DNA of 64,000 nucleotides from Salinispora fenicalii (GCF_000514815.1 NZ_AZWQ01000009.1:38299-102298); one strand, 5' to 3'; shown: positions 34,044 through 44,568, counted from the stretch's first letter. Notes: generated by a model not told the origin, from the sequence alone. Made by a program: numbers and translations.

Positions 34044-34367
34044 ATGGCGCACGGGGAGGCCGAGCGCGGCTGTGCCCAGGACGGGCACTGCCGGCCGGGC
34101 CACCACGAGTTGCCGGCAACCAAGAACCACCGGTGGCTTGGCGGCAGCGCGCCGGGCGAGACACCGAGTGGGCCCCTACCGGAGTGCGTTGATGACGATT
34201 CAGTGGTGCCGCGCCAACGGTCCGCCGAGTCGGTCGGATCGCCGCCGGGCCCGGTTCAGGGCTGTCTCAGCGGCCTGCCGGGCTGGGCGGGCGCGCACCG
34301 GCACGGCCCGGTTCGACCTCGGTCACGGGCTGGGCGTCCGGGCCGGCCCCCCAGCCGCTGGTGTTGA
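34044..34367 (+). CDS. Possible small gene, unknown
   Basis: A 107-residue frame starts at an ATG with an AGGAG ribosome site 6 bases upstream. The product is Cys/His/Pro-rich (CAQDGHCRPGHHELPATKN) and matches nothing I recognise. It is the only candidate in the 633-bp gap between fasR and the exported protein gene at 34445. Another overlapping frame is also open, so this could be non-coding leader DNA. Confidence 0.3.
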   Translation: MAHGEAERGCAQDGHCRPGHHELPATKNHRWLGGSAPGETPSGPLPECVDDDSVVPRQRSAESVGSPPGPVQGCLSGLPGWAGAHRHGPVRPRSRAGRPGRPPSRWC

Positions 34368-34444
34368 CCCAGCGGTGGGGAAGCGGTCGCTGAAGGCAGT
34401 GCCCGCGCCCCGACCAGCTCGGCACCGGAGCCACGCCGACGGCG

Positions 34445-35095
34445 TCAGCGAGACCGACGCCGGATCAGCAGGGCGATCCCGGCCAGCCCGAAGGTGATCG
34501 TCAGCACGACGGCGACGTTGACCAGGAGCAGCCGAGGCAACCCGCTGAAGGCCTCGTTGATGTTCCCAGCGGGGTTAAGCGAATCTTCCGGAATCATCCG
34601 TTCGCTGCCGCCGGCCCCACCGCCGACCGTGTCCACCTGCCGTTCCAACGGCAGGCCAGCTTTCCGCAGCGTCTCCGACATGGTAAGCCGGCCGAAGAAC
34701 CAGCCGGCGGCGGTCTTGTGCGAGTCCGGCTGCTTGGCCGGTCGATAGATGCGGGGCCCGCCGGTGGCCTTCGGGTACAGGTCGTAGGTCTGCTTGGGCT
34801 TGTCGCCGGCGAGCACGACGACGGTGTACTTCGGACCGCGGCCGGCCTGGTCCGGTTCGCTGCTTTGACCGGCGTTGCCGAGGAAGTTGACCTGGTCGAT
34901 GACGGCCGCCACCTGGCTCGGGTGGGTGTCGGCGCTGAGGCGTAGCGGCTCCACCAGCCCGACGCCGGTGATCTCCACACCCGCAGGCGGCGGCTTCGAC
35001 GTCGCCGACGCGGGTGCGGCCAGGCCGAGCGAGAGCACTCCCGCCGCGAGACCACTGGCCATGACGGCGGCCAACCGCCGGATGCTACGGACCAT
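34445..35095 (-). CDS. Exported single-pass membrane protein, unknown function
   Basis: This 216-residue protein has a Sec signal peptide (AVMASGLAAGVLSLGLAAPASA, residues 10-31), an extracytoplasmic domain, and a C-terminal membrane helix (LLLVNVAVVLTITFGLAGIALLI) followed by RRRSR, a stop-transfer anchor. The domain contains YTVVVLAGDKPKQTYDLYPK; I recognise no catalytic motif. The ATG has GAGGAGG upstream. Probably a surface-anchored protein. Confidence 0.75.
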   Translation of the reverse strand: MVRSIRRLAAVMASGLAAGVLSLGLAAPASATSKPPPAGVEITGVGLVEPLRLSADTHPSQVAAVIDQVNFLGNAGQSSEPDQAGRGPKYTVVVLAGDKPKQTYDLYPKATGGPRIYRPAKQPDSHKTAAGWFFGRLTMSETLRKAGLPLERQVDTVGGGAGGSERMIPEDSLNPAGNINEAFSGLPRLLLVNVAVVLTITFGLAGIALLIRRRSR

Positions 35096-35305
35096 CGCTG
35101 CCTCCTCGCCCCCGTTCGATGGATGGCATCGCTGCGGGCTTCGTGCACGCGGATCGCCGTGGGCACCCGGATGCTAGGCCGGACGCCCCCACCTCAATAG
35201 ACTCCGTCACGCGACAGCTGGCCACATCTCCTGGTGAAGAAATTTCAACTATCTGTGATCCTCCACCGAGGAGTAACCGATCGCGGTCGGTCGACCCGCG
35301 CATTT

Positions 35306-35343
35306 TACCTACCGCGCCGGACAATCGGACGGCAGGGTAGGTA
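35306..35343. terminator. Hairpin downstream of gltX
   Basis: TACCTACC (35306-35313) pairs with GGTAGGTA (35336-35343), with an inner CCG/CGG pair, 8 bp past the gltX stop. No T-run follows, so terminator function is only probable. Confidence 0.45.
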
Positions 35344-35350
35344 TCTCGCT

Positions 35351-36760
35351 TCAGGGGAGGCGGAGTCGGGCGGCCTGTAGGCGGGCCAGGGTGCGCTCGC
35401 GGCCCAGGACCTCGAGCGATTCAAAGAGGGGGAGGCCGACCCGGCGACCCGTTACCGCGACCCGGACGGGTGCCTGGGCCTTGCCCAGCTTCAGGCCGTG
35501 CTCCGCGCCGACCGCCTCCAGTGTCGACTTGGTCGAGTCCGCGTCCCACGAAGGCACTGCGGTGAAGGCGGCGATCACCGCGTCGAGCAGGTCGCCAGCG
35601 CCCTCCTTCATCGCCTTGGCCCATGCTCCTTCGTCAATCAGTGGCGAGTCGAGGAAGAGAAAGTCCACGTTGGGCACGATCTCGCTGAGCACTGCAATCC
35701 GGGTCTGCGCCAGCGGTGCCACCGCCGCGAACGCCTCGGCGTCGAACTCGTCCGGCTGCCACGGCGGAGGCGCGATGGTCGCGGTGCCGGTCAACCATGG
35801 CTGGCATGCCGCGATGAAATCGGCGACCGGCAGCGCTCGGATGTACTCGCCGTTGAACGCGCGTAGCTTCTTCTCGTCAAAGAAGGCCGAGGAGGGATTC
35901 ACCCCCTCCAGCCGGAACTCCTCCTCAATTGCCGGCCAGGGCACGATCTCCCGGTCGCCGGCCGGCGCCCAGCCGAGCAGCATCAGGTAGTTGCGCATCG
36001 CGTCGGCCAGATAGCCCTCGTCGCGGTACGCCTCCAGGGCCACCTTGTCGCGGCGCTTGGACAGCTTCTGCCGTTTCTCATTGACGACGACCGGGACGTG
36101 CGCCCACACCGGCGGCTTCACGCCGAGTGCCTCCCAGAGCAGCTGCTGCTTCGGCGTGTTGGGTAGGTGCTCTTCGGCCCGGACGACGTGGGTGATCCCC
36201 ATCGTCATGTCGTCCACCACATTGGCGAGCAGGAAGACCGGTGAACCGTCGCTCCGGGCGATCACGAAGTCCTCGATCAGCCGATTCTCGAAGGTTGGTT
36301 CACCGCGGATCAGGTCGACCACCACGGTCGCACCCTCGTCCGGGGTGCGGAAGCGGAGGGCGCGGCCGGCACCCGGTCCCAGATTCCGATCCCGGCAGAA
36401 GCCGTCGTAGCCGGTGTGTGCTGAGCCGGTACGGGCCTGTACGGCCTCCCGGGTGCAGTCGCAGTAGTACGCCCGTCCGGCCTCGTGTAGCCGGCTGGCG
36501 GCGGCGCGGTGCTCGGTCGCGTACGAGGACTGGAAGTAGGGCCCTTCGTAGCTGCCGCGCGCGATGCCGATCCACTCCAGCGCCGCCAGGATTCCCTCGG
36601 TCCACTCGGGCTTGTTGCGGGCCGCGTCGGTGTCCTCGATCCGGAGTACGAACACCCCGTCCTGCTGCTTGGCGAAGATCCAGTTCTGTAGGGCCGAGCG
36701 GGCACCGCCGACGTGGAACATTCCGGTCGGGGAAGGGGCGAAGCGCACACGTACCGTCAC
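35351..36760 (-). CDS. gltX: Glutamyl-tRNA synthetase
   Basis: This 469-residue class I synthetase charges tRNA-Glu. The HIGH-equivalent HVGG is in [17 protein letters not shown] (residues 7-23), and the KMSKS-equivalent is KLSKRRDK near residue 252. Zinc-binding-type Cys are at [10 protein letters not shown]. It is of normal length. The start is GTG at 36760; it is divergent from the SRPBCC gene. Confidence 0.95.
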   Translation of the reverse strand: MTVRVRFAPSPTGMFHVGGARSALQNWIFAKQQDGVFVLRIEDTDAARNKPEWTEGILAALEWIGIARGSYEGPYFQSSYATEHRAAASRLHEAGRAYYCDCTREAVQARTGSAHTGYDGFCRDRNLGPGAGRALRFRTPDEGATVVVDLIRGEPTFENRLIEDFVIARSDGSPVFLLANVVDDMTMGITHVVRAEEHLPNTPKQQLLWEALGVKPPVWAHVPVVVNEKRQKLSKRRDKVALEAYRDEGYLADAMRNYLMLLGWAPAGDREIVPWPAIEEEFRLEGVNPSSAFFDEKKLRAFNGEYIRALPVADFIAACQPWLTGTATIAPPPWQPDEFDAEAFAAVAPLAQTRIAVLSEIVPNVDFLFLDSPLIDEGAWAKAMKEGAGDLLDAVIAAFTAVPSWDADSTKSTLEAVGAEHGLKLGKAQAPVRVAVTGRRVGLPLFESLEVLGRERTLARLQAARLRLP

Positions 36761-36949
36761 GCCCCCAAGCCTACGGCCGGCCGTACGGGCGTCCGGAAGG
36801 GCCCCTCGCCATCGGTGGCGGCCATACCGGTATCACACGGATGGAGGCAAGGGTCTTCGGCGTGTCTTCTACCTACCTGTCCGTTTAAGTCCGAAATTGC
36901 GCATAGAGTGCCGATATTGTGGGTTGTCTGCACTGGAGGAAGACGGAAA

Positions 36950-37396
36950 ATGATCCTCGTGGAACGCAGCTCGCACGTAACCGCGCCGATCGAAGCGGTC
37001 TGGGGCGTCGTGCAGCGGGCTGAACAGCTACCGGCCTGGCTGGCCGGGGTCCGGGCGGCGGAAGTGCTCTCCGGGGAGGGCTTCGGCCGGCGGCAGCGGG
37101 TCCAGGCGGGGCGCGGCGCGGCCCATGAGGCCGAGGTGATCGCCTACCAGGAGCCGACCCTGATCGGTTGGCGGGAACGCGCCAAGGGCGCCGGTGCCCG
37201 AGCGGAGGCGCGCACCGAGATCTACGTCCAGCTCACCGCGGACGAGGCGGAGGGCGGGACGGTCGTGCGGCTGATCGTCGTACGCTGGCCGGCTGGTCCG
37301 GTCAAGGCCGCCCTGCTCCGGCTCGGCCTGCGTCGGGTCGGCGCCGACCTGGAGGACTCGCTCGCCCGGCTGACCGACCTGGCCGCCGTCGGCTGA
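36950..37396 (+). CDS. SRPBCC family protein
   Basis: This 148-residue START-like ligand-binding protein opens with ILVERSSHVTAPIEAVWGVV, the usual start of polyketide-cyclase-like or CoxG-like SRPBCC proteins, and ends in a long C-terminal helix (ALLRLGLRRVGADLEDSLARL). The ATG at 36950 follows GGAGGAAG. No enzymatic residues are obvious. Its role is unknown. Confidence 0.75.
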   Translation: MILVERSSHVTAPIEAVWGVVQRAEQLPAWLAGVRAAEVLSGEGFGRRQRVQAGRGAAHEAEVIAYQEPTLIGWRERAKGAGARAEARTEIYVQLTADEAEGGTVVRLIVVRWPAGPVKAALLRLGLRRVGADLEDSLARLTDLAAVG

Positions 37397-37506
37397 CCGG
37401 GCCTCGTCCTGGCGTCACCCGTACCGGCGGTGGCCCGGGGTCCTAGCCAGGGATCCGGGCCACCGCCACTGGGTAACTCCCACTCCCACTCCCGGGTACG
37501 GGGCGG

Positions 37507-38043
37507 TTAGCACTTCCTGCGAGCCTGGTCGCGGAACCGGGTCAGCGAGACGGCTTCGCCGCGATCGACCAACACCTGGTCCGGGCCGAGAGCCGCCAGT
37601 TGCGCGAGAGTGAATTTGATCGGCCGGGCACGCTCCGCCCGACCGTAGACGGCGACTGAATACTCCTGGCCCGGCTGGAAGGCGTCCAGGGTCTGCTGGT
37701 CGAGCTCCCAGCCCGAGGGCACCTGGAACAGGGGAACCTCCCCGACCAACTCTCGGGTGTCCTGGGAAATTCTCCACTTGCCGCTTGTGGTGCTGCCGAC
37801 TGGGTACACACTCACCGAGGTGGCCGTGAAGGTGGGGCAGTCGGCCAGCACCAGAACCGCCGCTCCGTCGATGTTGCGTAGCGCCGCCACCGGCAGGGGT
37901 GCCGGGGTGCACCCGGCCAATCCGGCCGCGGTGGCGAGCACCAGGAGGGCACCGACCGGGCGGCGCCATCGCCTCGTCACCGCGGCCGCCAGGCCGGTGG
38001 CTACCGACCGGCTGGATCCATCATGGGCAGTACGCATCCACAT
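37507..38043 (-). CDS. Putative lipoprotein, unknown function
   Basis: This 178-residue protein has a basic N-terminus, a hydrophobic stretch and the lipobox GLAGC (Cys45). The exported part contains YPVGSTTSGKWRISQDTREL and a C-terminal Cys. No ribosome site is clear for the ATG at 38043 or the ATG two codons later, so the start is uncertain. I do not recognise the family. Confidence 0.65.
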   Translation of the reverse strand: MWMRTAHDGSSRSVATGLAAAVTRRWRRPVGALLVLATAAGLAGCTPAPLPVAALRNIDGAAVLVLADCPTFTATSVSVYPVGSTTSGKWRISQDTRELVGEVPLFQVPSGWELDQQTLDAFQPGQEYSVAVYGRAERARPIKFTLAQLAALGPDQVLVDRGEAVSLTRFRDQARRKC

Positions 38044-38141
38044 GCGTTGAGTATCCGCATGAGGGGATGTGGACGGAACACCCGAGAGACGCCGCCGGCC
38101 CGGCGCGGAACACTCCGCGCCGGGCCGGTCGTGACCGTCGG

Positions 38142-40880
38142 TCAGCTGTCGCCGCCGGTCTCACCGACCGGGGCGGCTCCGATGTCATCGATGGCGTACT
38201 TCTTGGCCGCCTCGGCGGGAACCCCCGCCGGGACCGCGCCGCGGAGCGCGAGCTGCCGCAACGTCGCGACCACGATCGACTCCGCGTCCACGTGGAAGTA
38301 CCGACGCAGCGCGTGCCGGGTGTCCGACATGCCGAACCCGCAGGTGCCGAGCGAGGTGTAGTCGCCGGGCACCCAGCGGGCAATCAGATCCGGCACCGCG
38401 CGCATCCAGTCGCTGACCGCGACCTTCGGTCCGTCGGCGTCGGCCAGCTTGGTGGTCACGTACGGGACCTGCTGCTGCTCGGTCGGGTTGAGCAGGTTGT
38501 GCTCCTCCGCCTGGACCGCGTCGCGGCGCAGCTCGGTCCAGGAGGTCACGGACCAGACGCTGGCGGCCACCCCCCAGTCCCGGGCGAGTAGGTCCTGCGC
38601 CTTGAGCGCCCACTGCATGCCGGTACCGGAGGCGAGCAGCTGTGCCGACGGGCCGTCCACCTGGGGCGCCGGCGCATACCGGTAGATGCCCTTACGGATG
38701 CCCTCGACGTCGATCTCTGCCGGCTCCGCCGGCTGCACGATCGGCTCGTTGTAGACCGTCAGGTAGTAGAAGATGTTCTCCTGCGCCTCGCCGTACATGC
38801 GGTGCAGGCCGTCTTCCACGATGTGCGCGATCTCGAAGGCGAACGCCGGGTCGTAGGCGACCACCGCCGGGTTGGTGGCGGCGATCAACAGCGAATGACC
38901 GTCCTCGTGCTGGAGGCCCTCGCCGTTGAGCGTGGTCCGTCCGGCGGTAGCGCCGAGCAGGAAGCCCCGGGCCATCTGGTCGGCCGCCGCCCAGAGCCCG
39001 TCCGCGGTCCGCTGGAACCCGAACATCGAGTAGAAGATGTACATCGGGATCATCGGCTCGTTGTGCGTGGCGTACGCGGAGCCGGCCGCGGTGAAGGAGG
39101 CGACTGAGCCGACCTCGTTGATGCCCTCGTGCAGGATCTGCCCGCTGGTCGCCTCCTTGTATGACAGGAACAGCTCCCGGTCAACCGAGGTGTAGCGCTG
39201 GCCGTGCGGCGAGTAGATCTTCCGCGTCGGGAAGAGCGAGTCCATCCCGAAGGTGCGGGCCTCGTCCGGGATGATCGGTACCCAGCGCCGGCCGAACTCC
39301 TTGTCCTTCATCAGGTCCTTGAGCAGCCGGACGAAGGCCATCGTGGTGGCCACCTTCTGCTTGCCAGAACCGCGCTTGACGTCGCTGAAGCTCTTCGAGC
39401 CAGGGATCGTGAGCCGCTTTGTGCCGGGCCGCCGGGAGGGCAGGTAGCCGCCGAGCTGCCGGCGCCGCTCGTGCAGGTACTCGAGCTCGTCGGACTTCGC
39501 CTCCGGCCGGTAGTACGGCGGCAGGTAGGGGTTCTCCTCCAGCGCCTTGTCCGGGATGTCCAAGTAGAGCCGGTCGCGGAAGGTCTTCAGGTCCTCCAGC
39601 GTCAGCTTCTTCATCTGGTGGGTGGCGTTGCGCCCCTCGAAGTGCGAGCCGAGCGTCCAACCCTTGATGGTCTTGGCCAGAATCACCGTCGGCTGCCCGG
39701 TGTGCTCCATCGCGGCCTTGTACGCCGCGTAGAGCTTCCGGTAGTCGTGGCCACCCCGCTTCAGGTTCCAGATCTCGTCGTCGCTGAGGTGCTCGACCAT
39801 CTTGCGGGTCCGCGGGTCGCGGCCGAAGAAGTGCTCCCGGATGTACGCCCCGGACTCCGCCTTGTAGGTCTGGTAGTCACCGTCGGGCGTGGTGTTCATC
39901 AGGTTGACCAGCGCACCGTCGGTGTCCCGGGCGAGCAGTGGGTCCCACTCGCGGCCCCAGACGACCTTGATGACGTTCCAGCCGGCGCCCCGGAAGAACG
40001 CCTCCAGCTCCTGCATGACCTTGCCGTTGCCGCGGACCGGTCCGTCCAGGCGTTGCAGGTTGCAGTTGATGACGAAGGTGAGGTTGTCCAGCTCCTCCCG
40101 GGCGGCCGCGCCGATCGCGCCCAGCGTCTCCGGCTCGTCCATTTCACCGTCGCCGAGGAACGCCCACACGTTCTGGTCGGAGGTGTCCTTGATGCCGCGG
40201 TGGTGCAGGTAGCGGTTGAACCGGGCCTGGTAGATGGCGTTGACGCCGCCGAGGCCCATCGAGACGGTGGGGAACTCCCAGAAGTTCGGCATCAGCCGGG
40301 GGTGCGGGTACGACGGCAGCCCGCCGCCGGGGTGCGACAGCTCCTGGCGGAATCCGTCGAGCTGGTGCTCGCCGAGCCGGCCCTCGAGAAACGCCCGCGC
40401 GTACATGCCGGGGGAGGCGTGCCCCTGGTAGAAGAGATGGTCGCCGCCCCCCGGGTGGTCCTTACCCCGGAAGAAGTGGTTGAAGCCGACCTCGTAGAGC
40501 GAGGCCGAGCTGGCGAACGTCGAGATGTGCCCGCCGACGCCGATCTCCGGCCGCTGGGCCCGGTGCACCAACACCGCCGCGTTCCACCGGATGTAGGCCC
40601 GGATGCGCCGCTCGACGTGTTCGTCACCGGGGAACCAGGGCTCCTGCTCCGGAGCGATGGTGTTGATGTAGTCCGTGGTCGTCAGGGATGGCACCCCGAC
40701 CTGACGCTCGCGGGCTCGTTCCAGCAGGCGCAGCATGACGTAGCGGGCGCGCTTCGTCCCGCGCTCGTCGATGACACCGTCGAGCGACTCGACCCATTCG
40801 CCGGTCTCGTCGGGGTCGATGTCCGGAAGCTGGCTCGGCAGACCGGCACTGATCACCGGGCGCTTGCGTTCCGTGGCCAC
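38142..40880 (-). CDS. aceE: Pyruvate dehydrogenase E1 component, homodimeric
   Basis: This 912-residue thiamine-diphosphate enzyme decarboxylates pyruvate and feeds acetyl groups to the E2 of the pyruvate dehydrogenase complex. The start [20 protein letters not shown] is typical of actinobacterial AceE; the TPP-binding motif GDGEMDEPE with NLTFVINCN lies near residue 246, and the transketolase central and C-terminal domains follow. Actinobacteria share an unusual complex in which E1 and E2 are encoded apart, and no aceF is nearby. The start codon is GTG. Confidence 0.95.
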   Translation of the reverse strand: MATERKRPVISAGLPSQLPDIDPDETGEWVESLDGVIDERGTKRARYVMLRLLERARERQVGVPSLTTTDYINTIAPEQEPWFPGDEHVERRIRAYIRWNAAVLVHRAQRPEIGVGGHISTFASSASLYEVGFNHFFRGKDHPGGGDHLFYQGHASPGMYARAFLEGRLGEHQLDGFRQELSHPGGGLPSYPHPRLMPNFWEFPTVSMGLGGVNAIYQARFNRYLHHRGIKDTSDQNVWAFLGDGEMDEPETLGAIGAAAREELDNLTFVINCNLQRLDGPVRGNGKVMQELEAFFRGAGWNVIKVVWGREWDPLLARDTDGALVNLMNTTPDGDYQTYKAESGAYIREHFFGRDPRTRKMVEHLSDDEIWNLKRGGHDYRKLYAAYKAAMEHTGQPTVILAKTIKGWTLGSHFEGRNATHQMKKLTLEDLKTFRDRLYLDIPDKALEENPYLPPYYRPEAKSDELEYLHERRRQLGGYLPSRRPGTKRLTIPGSKSFSDVKRGSGKQKVATTMAFVRLLKDLMKDKEFGRRWVPIIPDEARTFGMDSLFPTRKIYSPHGQRYTSVDRELFLSYKEATSGQILHEGINEVGSVASFTAAGSAYATHNEPMIPMYIFYSMFGFQRTADGLWAAADQMARGFLLGATAGRTTLNGEGLQHEDGHSLLIAATNPAVVAYDPAFAFEIAHIVEDGLHRMYGEAQENIFYYLTVYNEPIVQPAEPAEIDVEGIRKGIYRYAPAPQVDGPSAQLLASGTGMQWALKAQDLLARDWGVAASVWSVTSWTELRRDAVQAEEHNLLNPTEQQQVPYVTTKLADADGPKVAVSDWMRAVPDLIARWVPGDYTSLGTCGFGMSDTRHALRRYFHVDAESIVVATLRQLALRGAVPAGVPAEAAKKYAIDDIGAAPVGETGGDS

Positions 40881-41071
40881 AGGCGTTCCCTCGGTTGGAT
40901 TTTGGTCAGGTTATAGGGCCATCCTGCCTTCTCGAGGCACTCCGCGTCACTTCACCTGCAGGAGACGCGATGCTCGACACAGGTACTCATCGGTAACCTC
41001 ATTCGGAGTGGCCCGACGGTGTCTCGATGTCACGGGTTGGTCTGGACGGGCCGCGGGGCAGAATTCGGCGT

Positions 41072-41476
41072 ATGCGTACCGAAGTTATTACTGTGCAGAC
41101 CGGGTCCCGTCTCACCGTCCGGAACATCACCGCCGAGGCGGAGCGGTTCGTGGTCGGACAGGGAGACGGGCTGCTGCACGTCTTCGTGCCCCACACCACC
41201 GCCGGCCTCGCGCTCATCGAATTCGGTACCGGGTCCGATGACGACCTACGGCGGGTGCTCAACGACCTACTGCCCGCTGACGACCGGTGGCGGCACCGGC
41301 ACGGGGCCCCCGGCCACGGGCGGGACCATCTGCTGCCCGCCTTCCTGTCGCCGTACGCGACACTGCCCGTGTGTGCCGGAAAGCTCGTGCTCGGAACCTG
41401 GCAGTCGCTGTGCCTGGTGGACCCGAACGGGGACAACCCGACCCGCCAGGTCCGCTTCTCGTTCCTGCCCGGCTGA
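41072..41476 (+). CDS. YjbQ/UPF0047 family protein (secondary thiamine-phosphate synthase-like)
   Basis: This 134-residue protein of the widespread YjbQ family shows the metal/active-site segments VFVPHTTAGLALIEFG, HRHGAPGHGRDHLLPAF and GTWQSLCLVD. Some members show weak thiamine-phosphate synthase activity in vitro; the true role is unsettled. The ATG at 41072 is chosen over an in-frame ATG 45 bases upstream because the family begins MRTEVITVQT. Confidence 0.88.
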   Translation: MRTEVITVQTGSRLTVRNITAEAERFVVGQGDGLLHVFVPHTTAGLALIEFGTGSDDDLRRVLNDLLPADDRWRHRHGAPGHGRDHLLPAFLSPYATLPVCAGKLVLGTWQSLCLVDPNGDNPTRQVRFSFLPG

Positions 41477-41530
41477 CCAGTCCCCGAACCGGCTGACCGG
41501 CCCCCGAACCGGCTGACTGGCCCCGACGAG
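41471..41530 (+). repeat. Three 20-bp tandem repeats at the end of the YjbQ-like gene
   Basis: Units GGCTGACC...CCGAACC begin at 41471, 41491 and 41511; the first contains the TGA stop of the gene. Units 1 and 2 differ at two positions and the third is degenerate. Probably the result of slippage. Confidence 0.6.
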
Positions 41531-41576
41531 CAGAACCTCCTCGGGCCGGTGCGTGGCGCCGACACCCGGTGCCGTC

Positions 41577-41622
41577 GTTTCGGGGATTGACCACCTCGCG
41601 TTTCGGGAATTGACCACCTCGA
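41577..41622 (+). repeat. Two 23-bp tandem repeats in front of the MarR gene
   Basis: Copies at 41577-41599 and 41600-41622 differ at two positions; each contains a TTGACC that could serve as a -35. They lie 27 bp upstream of the regulator's ATG and may be its promoter and autoregulatory site. Function is inferred. Confidence 0.5.
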
Positions 41623-41648
41623 CTGTGGCGGCGGGTAGGGTGCCGGTC

Positions 41649-42131
41649 ATGGCGCATCGCACCATCCAGCGGGTCGGCTCCCCCGAGGGCAGTCGGTCCG
41701 AGCTGGCCGGGGACGCCATCCGCCGGATCATGCAGATCGCCTCGACCATCCGGCAGGACCAGGAAATCGACATCACCCGGCTGGGGCTCACCCCCGCCGT
41801 GGCCCGCGCCCTATCCGAACTCGACCCAGACCGGCCGCTGCCCGCCCGGGAACTCGCCGAGCAGCTGCGCTGCGACCGGTCCAACGTAACCGCCCTAGTG
41901 GACCGGTTGGAGCAGGCCGGCCTGGTCGAGCGCCGGATCGACCCCGCCGACCGGCGGCAGAAGACACTCGTGGTGACCACAGCCGGGCGGCGCGTGCGAG
42001 TGCGGCTCCACCAAGCGATGTCCGAATCCCGGCTCCTCGCCGGTCTCAGCGATGAGGAAATCAGCGACCTGCGCGCCCTGGTGACCAAGATGTCCGACCG
42101 CGGCTGCCCAGAAGCCGACGCGGCGGAGTAG
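41649..42131 (+). CDS. MarR-family transcriptional regulator
   Basis: This 160-residue winged-helix repressor has the DNA-recognition region PARELAEQLRCDRSNVTALVDRLEQ and the wing VERRIDPADRRQKTLVVTTAGR, with dimerisation helices at both ends. The ATG at 41649 follows GGGTAGGGTG. It lies 61 bp upstream of the fused E1 gene on the same strand; control of that gene is plausible but inferred. Confidence 0.88.
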   Translation: MAHRTIQRVGSPEGSRSELAGDAIRRIMQIASTIRQDQEIDITRLGLTPAVARALSELDPDRPLPARELAEQLRCDRSNVTALVDRLEQAGLVERRIDPADRRQKTLVVTTAGRRVRVRLHQAMSESRLLAGLSDEEISDLRALVTKMSDRGCPEADAAE

Positions 42132-42192
42132 ACCGGGCCGCCAACCGTCGTGTCCCTGGGCGCGCCGGGCTTCGGTCGGTAATGCTGTCCGA

Positions 42193-44568
42193 GTGACCAC
42201 CCAGTACGACCTAGACGAGCGGCTCCGCGCGACATTGGGGACTCTGGTCGCCGCCGGGCGTCGTCGGGACCCCTCCCGGCCGGTCCGCGAGGAGACGCCG
42301 CTGACCGGCGCGCGGGTCCTGGAACTGTTCGACGCCCAGATCGTCAGCCGCCAGCTCGATCTGGCGGGCCGCTGGCTCCGCAGCTTCGGCGAGGGCTTTT
42401 ACACCATCGGCTCGGCCGGCCACGAGGGCAATGCCGCCGTAGCCGCCGCGCTCGCCCCGACCGACCCGGCCTTGCTGCACTACCGCTCCGGCGCGTTCTA
42501 CTGCGTCCGCGCTGCTCAGGCCGCAGGTGATCGCACCCCGGACGAGCACGACCACGCCACCGCCAGCGCGATCGCGGGCACCTGGGCTGTGTCGGCAGAC
42601 GACGGGCAACGCTCCCTCACCCCCGAGTACGCTGAGGCGGCCCGCGACGTGCTGCGCGGGATGGTCGCCTCGGCTCGGGATGCGATCGCCGGCGGCCGGC
42701 ACAAAGTCTTCGGCCGAGCTGACCTCGCCGTCGTGCCAACCACCTCCACTGTCGCCTCGCACCTGCCTCGCGCGGTCGGTCTGGGGCTGGCGCTAGAGCG
42801 GTCGCGCCGGCTCGACGGGGCGGACCAGCACACCATCCCCGACAACGCGCCGTGGCCGCCAGCGGCCGTCGTGCTCTGCTCCTTCGGCGACGCGTCGGTG
42901 AACCACGCCAGCGCCACCGCCGCCCTGAACACCGCCGGCTGGTACGACCACATCGGGCTACGACTACCCGTCCTGTTCCTCTGCGAGGACAACGGCCTTG
43001 GCATCAGCGTGCAGTCACCGCAGGGCTGGGTCGCGGCGGTCCTACGCGCGAAGCCGGGAGTCCGCTACTTCACCGCCGACGGAACTGACCTGGTCGAGGC
43101 GTACGCGGTGGCGACCGAGGCGGTGCAGTGGGTCCGTCGACACCGCCGGCCGGCCGTGCTGCACCTGTCGACCGTACGACTGATGGGGCACGCCGGTGCG
43201 GACACCGAGACCGCGTACCGCACCACCAACGAGATCACCGCCGACCTTGAGCGGGATCCGCTGCTGGTCACCGCCCGGCTGCTCACCGGTGCGGGCATCA
43301 CCACCGGCGCGGCCCTGCTGGCCCGGTATGACCAGATCGGCTGGCAGGTCCGCCGGATCGCCGAGGAGGTGCTGGAGGAGCCGAAGCTGGCTGATCCGGC
43401 GCAGGTCCTCGCCCCGCTGGCACCACGGCGGCCGGCACGGGTCGCCCAGGCCATCGCCGCTGCCGCGGCCCGCGCCGAAGGCCCCGGCGCGGCTGCCCGA
43501 GCCGAGGCCTTCGGTGGCAAAGTGCCCGAATTGGCCGGTCCGCTGACCCTCGGGCAGAGCATCAACGCCGCCCTCGCCGACGGCCTGCTCGACCACCCAC
43601 GAATGGCCGTGTTTGGTCAGGACGTCGGGGTGAAGGGCGGGGTGTACGGGGTGACGAAGGGGCTGCGGGAGCGCTTCGGAGCAGCCCGGGTCTTCGACAC
43701 CCTGCTCGACGAGACCTCGCTCCTCGGGCTCGGCCTAGGCGCTGGGCTGGCCGGGATGCTGCCGGTGCCGGAGATCCAGTACCTCGGGTATCTGCACAAC
43801 GCCGAGGACCAACTGCGCGGCGAGGCCGCCACCATGCAGTTCTTTTCGCAGGGCGCCTTCCGTAATCCGATGGTGGTCCGGATCGCCGGGCTGGCGTACC
43901 AGCAGGGGTTCGGTGGTCACTTCCACAACGACAACTCGGTCTCCGTACTCCGGGATGTCCCCGGCCTGGTGGTCGCGGTGCCGGCGCGACCGGACGACGC
44001 CGCGCCCATGCTGCGTACCTGCCTGGCCAGTGCGGCGGTAGACGGCAGCGTCTGCGTCTTCCTGGAGCCGATCGCGCTCTACCACGCACGCGACCTGCGC
44101 GCGGAGGGCGATGGGGAGTGGCTCGCCGAGTACGCGGGGCCGGACTCCTGGGCGAGCGCGCAGGTGCCGATCGGCCGGGCCCGCGGCTACGGTGTCGGCT
44201 CGGCCGAGGACATTACGATCATCACCTTCGGCAACGGGGTACGGCTGTCGCTGCGTGCCGCCGCGGTGCTCGCCGAGGAGGGGGTCGGCAGCCGCGTAGT
44301 CGACCTGCGGTGGCTTGCGCCGCTGCCGGTCGCCGACCTCATTCGGGAGGCCACCGCGACTGGGCGGGTCCTGGTCGTGGACGAGACCCGGCGCTCCGGC
44401 GGCGTGGGGGAGGGGATCATCGCGGCCTTGGTCGATGCCGGATACGTCGGAGCGGTGCGGCGTGTCGCAGCAGTTGACTCGTTCGTACCATTAGGCCCGG
44501 CGGCCCGTCAGGTTCTGGTCACCGAGGATGCCATCACCCAGGGTGCCCGAACGCTCTTGGCAGGGTAA
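42193..44568 (+). CDS. Fused alpha/beta 2-oxoacid (branched-chain-type) dehydrogenase E1
   Basis: This 791-residue thiamine-diphosphate enzyme carries the alpha-subunit domain first (about 1-420; TIGSAGHEGNAAVAAAL, TPP motif in CSFGDASVNHASATAALN) and the beta-subunit domain second (about 450-791; ALADGLLDHPRMAVFGQDVG, and the C-terminal RVLVVDETRRSGGVGEGI). These are two subunits in most bacteria, here one chain. E2 and E3 genes are absent, so it must borrow partners or act alone. Weak ribosome site before the GTG. The substrate is probably a branched 2-oxoacid, which could supply primers for FabH; this is inferred. Confidence 0.85.
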   Translation: MTTQYDLDERLRATLGTLVAAGRRRDPSRPVREETPLTGARVLELFDAQIVSRQLDLAGRWLRSFGEGFYTIGSAGHEGNAAVAAALAPTDPALLHYRSGAFYCVRAAQAAGDRTPDEHDHATASAIAGTWAVSADDGQRSLTPEYAEAARDVLRGMVASARDAIAGGRHKVFGRADLAVVPTTSTVASHLPRAVGLGLALERSRRLDGADQHTIPDNAPWPPAAVVLCSFGDASVNHASATAALNTAGWYDHIGLRLPVLFLCEDNGLGISVQSPQGWVAAVLRAKPGVRYFTADGTDLVEAYAVATEAVQWVRRHRRPAVLHLSTVRLMGHAGADTETAYRTTNEITADLERDPLLVTARLLTGAGITTGAALLARYDQIGWQVRRIAEEVLEEPKLADPAQVLAPLAPRRPARVAQAIAAAAARAEGPGAAARAEAFGGKVPELAGPLTLGQSINAALADGLLDHPRMAVFGQDVGVKGGVYGVTKGLRERFGAARVFDTLLDETSLLGLGLGAGLAGMLPVPEIQYLGYLHNAEDQLRGEAATMQFFSQGAFRNPMVVRIAGLAYQQGFGGHFHNDNSVSVLRDVPGLVVAVPARPDDAAPMLRTCLASAAVDGSVCVFLEPIALYHARDLRAEGDGEWLAEYAGPDSWASAQVPIGRARGYGVGSAEDITIITFGNGVRLSLRAAAVLAEEGVGSRVVDLRWLAPLPVADLIREATATGRVLVVDETRRSGGVGEGIIAALVDAGYVGAVRRVAAVDSFVPLGPAARQVLVTEDAITQGARTLLAG

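Noticed and set aside
35351..36760. HVGG in gltX as a damaged HIGH motif
   Set aside because: This form is a usual variant of the signature in glutamyl-tRNA synthetases; the KLSKR motif is intact.
41471..41622. CRISPR-like array
   Set aside because: Units are directly tandem with no spacers and only two or three copies.
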